A DNA stretch of 12,988 bases from Beroe ovata. Lineage: Eukaryota; Ctenophora; Nuda; Beroida; Beroidae. Below are positions 8,373 to 12,988 of this stretch, one piece after another. A model generated the notes under the pieces. That model saw only the letters and a program-made list of their open reading frames with translations, did no database searches and had not been told where the DNA came from. A program made the position numbers and the translations under genes. How positions within the stretch are numbered: position 1 is the stretch's first letter; each line of letters begins with the position of its first letter. The stretch is from assembly GCA_946803715.1 (NCBI GenBank), contig CAMPET010000357.1:29421-42408 (forward strand), written 5' to 3'.

Positions 8373-11300
8373 TTAGTCAGTTTCACTATCCTTATCAGAT
8401 GCTTCACTTTCAGAAGGTAATTCTAAGCTCATATAATATGCTTGATACATTCGAGGGATCTGGTCATTCTTACATAGTTTCTGTAGATTCTTTATCGTTT
8501 TGATACTCTCTTTACCGGGCTGTTTCAACTTTGGACTCAATAGTTTTCCAGGAAGCTGCTTACTGGCCCTGCTCGTGCTTCTTATCTTAGGCTTAGAGGT
8601 GACGTCTATGGTGACAAAATCATCCTCCGAATAAGTATCAGTCATCCACAAAGTGTGGTCCCGAATGATTGTGATTTTATTCTTCATCCAAGACACTGTC
8701 TTGAGAACTTTCTTGCCATCAACATCCTTAATATATAAGTTTCTGTTCACCAAGACTTGATTTGAGGAACCCCTCACATCATAAATAGGGCAATTTTGAT
8801 CACCGACATTGACAACATCAAACTTGCATGATCGAATGAGCATGTTGTAGTGATCTGGATGATACACGTCCATGTTCTTAATTTTTCTCTCGATTATTGA
8901 GTGAACATTATCACATTCACTCTGATTGTGGCCTGAGACAAAATAGCGCAAGGTAATTGACTCTAGGTTAACATCTTCAGTTCTCAATAGTCTCATTAAA
9001 AATGAGCAGAGGTATTGATTTCGGTTCTGTCCTGAACACGTGTCTGCCCACACAACCAACTCTATGAGGGATGGCTTTGCGGTACATAGCTCCCTGATAT
9101 GATGGTAAAGTGCAGAGCTTATCTCATCAGATCCTCTTTGTTTACCCCTGTCACCTGAATTCCATGTGTAGCATGTTGTTTTGCCTGATGCTAAATCATA
9201 GACAGTGTAATTGTAACAGCTTATCTTTGTAACATAGAAAAGTTCGCCAGTCTGGGCTTTAGGACATGGTCTAACTGCCTCCATGTCACAACACAGTGCC
9301 ATGAATGTTGGATCATCCTTTGCTCGTAACTTATCCTGTTCTTTCAACTTCCTCGACTCTTCAACATCTTCTCTGTGTTTAAAGTATTCCTTGATTTCTT
9401 CTTCTGACTTTTCACTGTTATTATAAGCTGTACATATGCTGCAAAGATCATTTTTAGGTTTGTACCAGCCAATGTTGAACCGATTAACTACCATCTTGTA
9501 GGTACTCAGCTTTATCTTAGTGCCCGGATTCTCCTTCTTAAATGCATCATACATTTTTGGCACTGTCAGATCCTGTTCGAAATATCTTTTGTTTGAGTAT
9601 TTTCTTCTATAATGAGATCTGATAGTGGGGAACTTTTCAATGTGCTGTTCAATCTCCTTTACAACCTCTTGTCTTGTTGCATTAGGGGCGGGTTTACTCT
9701 TTCCAGCATGGCTCCATCTCAAGGCATCTTTTTTCTCCAGGACAACTTTCACTTTCTTCTGACTGATTCCAATTGTTTTTTCGAACATGTCTTTGCACAC
9801 CTTGACATATGAGTCATCTTTTGGCAGAACATACACCACATTGTACATCCTGTTCCTTGTCTTTTTGGATTCATCTTTATTAATTGCCATTTTCTTCTTG
9901 GGCTCCTTTGTGACCAGTTTTGCAAGAAAAGAATTCTTTTCTTCATACGATTCAAGATTCCAATATAACTCACGAATTTCAATCTGATCTTCAGGAGATA
10001 TCTTTTCCTTGCACCGAAGCTTTGTGCACTTACATTGCTGTATAGGATCGTCAAATTCTGTCATCTTCAAACGTTTGACTTCTCTTTTCCCTGCTGCACT
10101 TAGCTTCTTAGATTGCTTGCACTTTCTTTTTGTCTTTAGTTGAAGGCTTGTTTCAGAATGTAATTGGGTTTCAAGGATGGGCCAACTACTATACTTACCT
10201 ACAGCAATTGATGTCTGCTTCGCCTTGCTCACATATTTCAAATTTTCCTCATAAACATGTTCAATACATACTTGTATCTCATAGCTATCATCACAAGACG
10301 TGGAATCAGGCTGTTCGTGATAATAGCCAGAACCAATTTGGTGAGCACCCCAAAAAATATCAATAAAGTCATTTTCATTATATGATGGCACTCCAGGTCT
10401 TGGGCATGTCAATCCATCGGTTTTCTTGGACTGTTGTGAATCATCTGGTAAGGTCTCCTCAGCACAGTCATCAGACTTTGAATTGACTATTTTGTTGGGC
10501 TTAGATTTCTTATTCGAAATCCGTATCTCCTTTATTCTTGTGTCTGATACCGGCCATGCGATTGTTGTCCCAACTGTGTGCCTGTCTGGGTCATAAGCAA
10601 AAGATTTACATTTTGATATTCTGTTCAGGAATATACTCTTGATCAGAAAACAATGCTCTGTCGCATCCAGTGGCTGACAGTGAACAGATCCACTTGACTT
10701 GAAAAAAGTCGCTGTGAACAGGACTAGTTTACTATCTCCAGGAGCCGTCAGCTCAAAGACAGTGTCAGCTGGGACCCTGTTATTCGCTGATGAGACTGTG
10801 TCCTTTTGGACTGTTGCTTCATTGAGTCCATTGTCATCTTGTGTCGAATCCACATCTGGAGCCATAGCCGAGGGACTGGAACATAGCTCCTGTTCAGTAG
10901 CACTGTCAGTAACAGCTATGGCCGAGGGACTGGAACATTGCTCCTGTTCAGTAGCACTCTCAGTAACAGCTATGGCCGAGGGACTGGAACATAGCTCCTG
11001 TTCAGTAGCACTGTCAGTAACAGCTATGGCCGAGGGACTGGAACATAGCTTAGGGTCAGTAGGGAAACTTTTGATCTCGTTGTTTTCTCCTGCTTCACCT
11101 GTACAGAAAGTCACGATAATTCCTTTTTCAGTACTCTTGTTGAATATGATTAAACATATTTTGTGGGTTGAAGCAAACAATGAAAACAAGAACAGTTGAT
11201 ATCACTTACCTGCACTTCCTGACTTTCTCCATAAGTAAACTTTATTGCTCTGGAATTCAGGAGTTGATTCAATGTCTTGAACGGCTTTGATGGATGTTGG

Positions 11301-11820
11301 GATATTATGAGTACTATCAGCATGCGTTATATACTTCTCTTCCACCCTTGTGCATTGCTTATTACCATCAAACAGGATTCTATACACACCCTCTGAAAGT
11401 ATGTTAGGGACATTGAAATTTCATGTTTCCATGCTAATAATAAAGTAAACTTGAGTAATGTTTCAATGAGCAAGACTGGACTGCTCGATAAAGATAGGCT
11501 GATTGAAAACAATGTGAATATTGAACACCTACTTCCATCATAACTCTTGATCAACCCAGGATAAAATTTTCCATCAGAAAAGGGATTTGCCGAAACTTTT
11601 TGGGATATTTCATATAGCTGAAAAATTAGTCGTTTTCATCGTCATTGTCTCAACTGTCAAGTCGAGGAATATCACTTGGAGAAAATTTATTGGACCATCG
11701 TCTGATTTACCAAAGACTCAGAGTGACGTAAATAGATTGTAAAAAATGTACCTTAATCCTTTCTTCTTCTTCGTCAGCCATTCTTCTTTTACGGGGCAAT
11801 CTTTTAACTTTATCACTCAT
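8373..11820 (-). CDS. Spliced DDE-type transposase with N-terminal Tudor-like domain (1020 residues)
   Basis: Exons on the - strand are 11820-11752, 11617-11533, 11392-11210 and 11098-8373. The introns (134, 140 and 111 bp) are GT..AG and phases 0, 1 and 1 join in frame. An in-frame TAA 12 nt before the ATG supports the start. Residues about 28-73 look Tudor-like (FSDGKFYPGLIKSY, then VYRILFDGNKQ). Residues about 120-190 hold an 18-residue repeat. A basic, NLS-like stretch precedes C468-x-C470-x4-C475. C665-x2-C668 follows the conserved-looking NIGWYKPKNDLC. The likely catalytic acids are D717 (CCDMEA), D798 (WADTCSGQNRN) and E849 (NVHSIIER). I recall related uncharacterised proteins with D..D..E and a GQN motif in insects and cnidarians. 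The function is inferred: cutting and pasting DNA at the TIRs. Expression needs splicing in the host nucleus. Confidence 0.83.
10867..11050 (-). repeat. 54-bp coding tandem repeat in the transposase gene
   Basis: Units begin at 10867, 10921, 10975 and 11029 (the last partial) and differ by only a few bases. Each encodes 18 residues centred on CSSPSAIAVT and SATEQE. It is a Ser/Thr/Ala-rich linker after the Tudor-like domain, and copy number probably varies between elements. Confidence 0.9.
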
Positions 11821-12413
11821 TCTTCGAGATTATGCAGTCAGCAATTATTTGAAAATCAGACAAAAAAATGATCATATCAAAGCACATGGGCAACGAAAAG
11901 TGCTTATTTAGCAAATGACTCACGAAACGGAATGGGTAACAGAGTAACTCATTACCAACTCAGGAAGCTGCTGATAGGAATGAATGAACTTTTCAATACG
12001 GTAATCAATAAAAACATCTAGAATACAAAACACTGAGCAAAAGAACCACAACATCGTTCCTACAGGTTGTATGAAACAAAACGCAGAGAGGCAGAAAGGA
12101 AATTGTACAGATGCACGAGGAAGTGCAATCATTGTTTACACAAATTCATAATCGTAATATAGGTACTGTAGGGTGGTCATGATACCTACGTCATCGACTA
12201 TGTACATAGTTGATGTAATATAATCACTCGACTTTTCAAGTTTGATCAATAACTTACCTTATTACTCACGTATAAACAGTGGTGAGGCAATAGTTTTTCA
12301 CCACCAATCAATGACAGGGACTAATATCGGAAACTTCGAGCTCGATTATTGGAACTTGTACCAGCAACAAGCTTTCAATTTTTAAGATTTTCCTGAATAA
12401 AAACTCAAGTTGA
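11821..12413 (-). other. 5' region of the transposase gene, possible 5' UTR intron
   Basis: There is no supported coding exon. A strong donor AAG|GTAAGT lies on the - strand with GT at 12257-12256, and an acceptor-like ttcattcctatcag lies near 11970. They could bound a 5' UTR intron. A near-palindrome at 12192-12215 lies between them. No convincing TATA box was found. Confidence 0.35.
12192..12215. repeat. 24-bp near-perfect palindrome
   Basis: The sequence centred on tatgtaca (catcgac on one side, gttgatg on the other) is self-complementary except for one mismatched pair. It lies upstream of the transposase start and could be a regulatory or binding site. Confidence 0.55.
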
Positions 12414-12527
12414 GGGCTTAAGTGCTCATGATTCTGAGCTCACAGTCAATGTTGCAATACTCAAAGGGCTTAAGTGCAGATAAGCCATAAACTGCATCAT
12501 AATCTGTAAGCGGAAAAGGGCTTAAAA
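12414..12527 (+). repeat. Right subterminal repeats (aaagggcttaagtg)
   Basis: Copies lie at 12414-12424, 12463-12476 and 12514-12527, all on the + strand. This is the mirror image of the left set. The spacings are 49-51 bp, close to the 52 bp between copies on the left. Confidence 0.75.
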
Positions 12528-12747
12528 GCAGTTACAACTTTTTTCCTTTGAATACGATTCAGTACTAGTGAAGTCAAAAAGACTTATGAAGCGTTAACAC
12601 CATTTGGTTTTTTAAACTTAGTTTGAGTAAACATAACAAATGGTTTTAAGCCACTATAATTCCTTTTCCCAAAAATTTTTTTTCGACCTAGAATATTGAA
12701 AGTTATATCAGAAGATGTGTATTGGTCTAGAGAACAACATCCCGTCA

Positions 12748-12804
12748 TTATCTCGAAAAGGTCTTAAAGTCACTTAAGACCTTTTAGCTTGAAGGTGACG
12801 ATAT
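12748..12804 (-). repeat. Right terminal inverted repeat
   Basis: This is the reverse complement of the left end. The core is 12770-12804 and the looser inner part is ttatctcgaaaag at about 12748-12760. Two subterminal words sit back to back here at 12756-12770 and 12771-12785. Confidence 0.92.
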
Positions 12805-12809
12805 ATCAA

Positions 12810-12988
12810 TGACCCCCTACTGACCCCCTACTGACCCCCTACTGACCCCCTACTGACCCCCTACTGACCCCCTACTGACCCCCTAGGGGGGTCAGCAGGG
12901 GGTCAGTAGGGGGTCAAAAATGGTCAGAAAGTGGTCTTATGGAGGTCAAAATAAGGTCATAAAGTGATCACCAGGGGGTCAGTAGGGG
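12810..12988. repeat. 11-bp minisatellite (tgaccccctac) with head-to-head inversion
   Basis: Seven perfect units start at 12810, 12821, 12832, 12843, 12854, 12865 and 12876. The array then flips: inverted units (cagggggtca, gtagggggtca) follow from 12884, decay through 12910-12970, and resume at the window end (agggggtcagtagggg). The flip point, gaccccctaggggggtc, is itself palindromic. The array begins 6 bp outside the transposon end and runs off the window. Confidence 0.92.

Larger units (their letters stand above)
7693..12804 (-). mobile_element. Complete DNA transposon (about 5.1 kb) with TIRs, subterminal repeats and one transposase gene
   Basis: The ends are inverted repeats: 7693-7727 against 12804-12770, 34 of 35 matching, with weaker matching out to 7748 and 12748. 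Between them is one intact spliced gene on the - strand encoding a DDE-type protein. Short aaaggtcttaagtg words are ordered symmetrically inside both ends. If the element proper starts at CGTCACC, both flanks carry ATAT, which would be a 4-bp target duplication. ATAT is itself palindromic, so the exact border is ambiguous. The superfamily cannot be fixed by eye. A 4-bp duplication would be compatible with Sola-type elements, but I did not recognise a diagnostic match. Confidence 0.88.

Noticed and set aside
9749-10054. 101-codon open frame on the - strand
   Set aside because: It is a frame-shifted shadow inside the transposase exon. The true frame is continuous across it.
11099-11189. The ATG at 11189 as the transposase start
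   Set aside because: The first 30 residues from this ATG lie in the 111-bp intron 11099-11209. Splicing joins exon 11392-11210 to 11098 in frame and adds the Tudor-like N terminus.
10699-11199. 166-codon open frame on the + strand
   Set aside because: It is the antisense shadow of the transposase, kept open by the 54-bp repeat.
11920-12132. 70-codon open frame on the - strand upstream of the transposase
   Set aside because: It has no recognisable domain and contains a likely acceptor site. It is probably 5' UTR or intron.
12810-12988. CRISPR-like array
   Set aside because: The 11-bp units are contiguous with no spacers and invert orientation. It is a minisatellite in a eukaryotic setting.

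Overview
The window looks like nuclear DNA of an invertebrate animal. It is AT-rich, its genes are split by GT..AG introns of about 100-600 bp, and it holds many minisatellites and a eukaryotic cut-and-paste transposon. Nothing suggests bacterial operons, ribosome binding sites, CRISPR arrays or RNA genes. The species cannot be named from this sequence.

Region 1 (1-4070, + strand) is the 3' part of a PPP1R37-like gene (protein phosphatase 1 regulatory subunit, leucine-rich repeat type). I rebuilt nine exons whose phases agree at every junction: 132-295, 500-709, 1197-1286, 1707-1887, 2076-2194, 2388-2550, 2860-3004, 3112-3191 and 3787-4070. The first exon carries the last leucine-rich repeats. 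The rest is a divergent, low-complexity acidic tail that includes a short MIU-like (ubiquitin-binding) helix. Several introns hold tandem repeats lying directly against the 3' splice site.

Region 2 (4071-5593) is the 3' UTR and intergenic DNA with a perfect 20-bp palindrome, a CpG-rich patch and a diverged repeat. Region 3 (5595-7076, - strand) is a compact, uninterrupted Stealth-family gene resembling GNPTAB, the lysosomal GlcNAc-1-phosphotransferase alpha/beta subunit. Its stop codon overlaps an AATAAA signal. A 3' splice site lies just before the start codon, so its first exon is probably non-coding and further upstream.

Region 4 (7693-12804) is a complete DNA transposon of about 5.1 kb. 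It has terminal inverted repeats of 35 bp with one mismatch (about 56 bp with looser matching), a mirror-symmetric set of subterminal repeats, and one four-exon gene on the - strand. The spliced protein is 1020 residues, with an N-terminal Tudor-like domain, Cys motifs and a DDE-type catalytic core. All exons join in frame and the three acidic residues are present, so the copy may be recent or active. Region 5 (12810-12988) is an 11-bp G/C-skewed minisatellite that flips orientation head-to-head right beside the transposon end.

The PPP1R37-like and GNPTAB-like genes are convergent neighbours with no evident functional link. The transposon sits upstream of the GNPTAB-like gene, possibly inside its 5' UTR intron. 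The most interesting item is the transposon: a Tudor-like module on a DDE transposase combined with ordered subterminal repeats.
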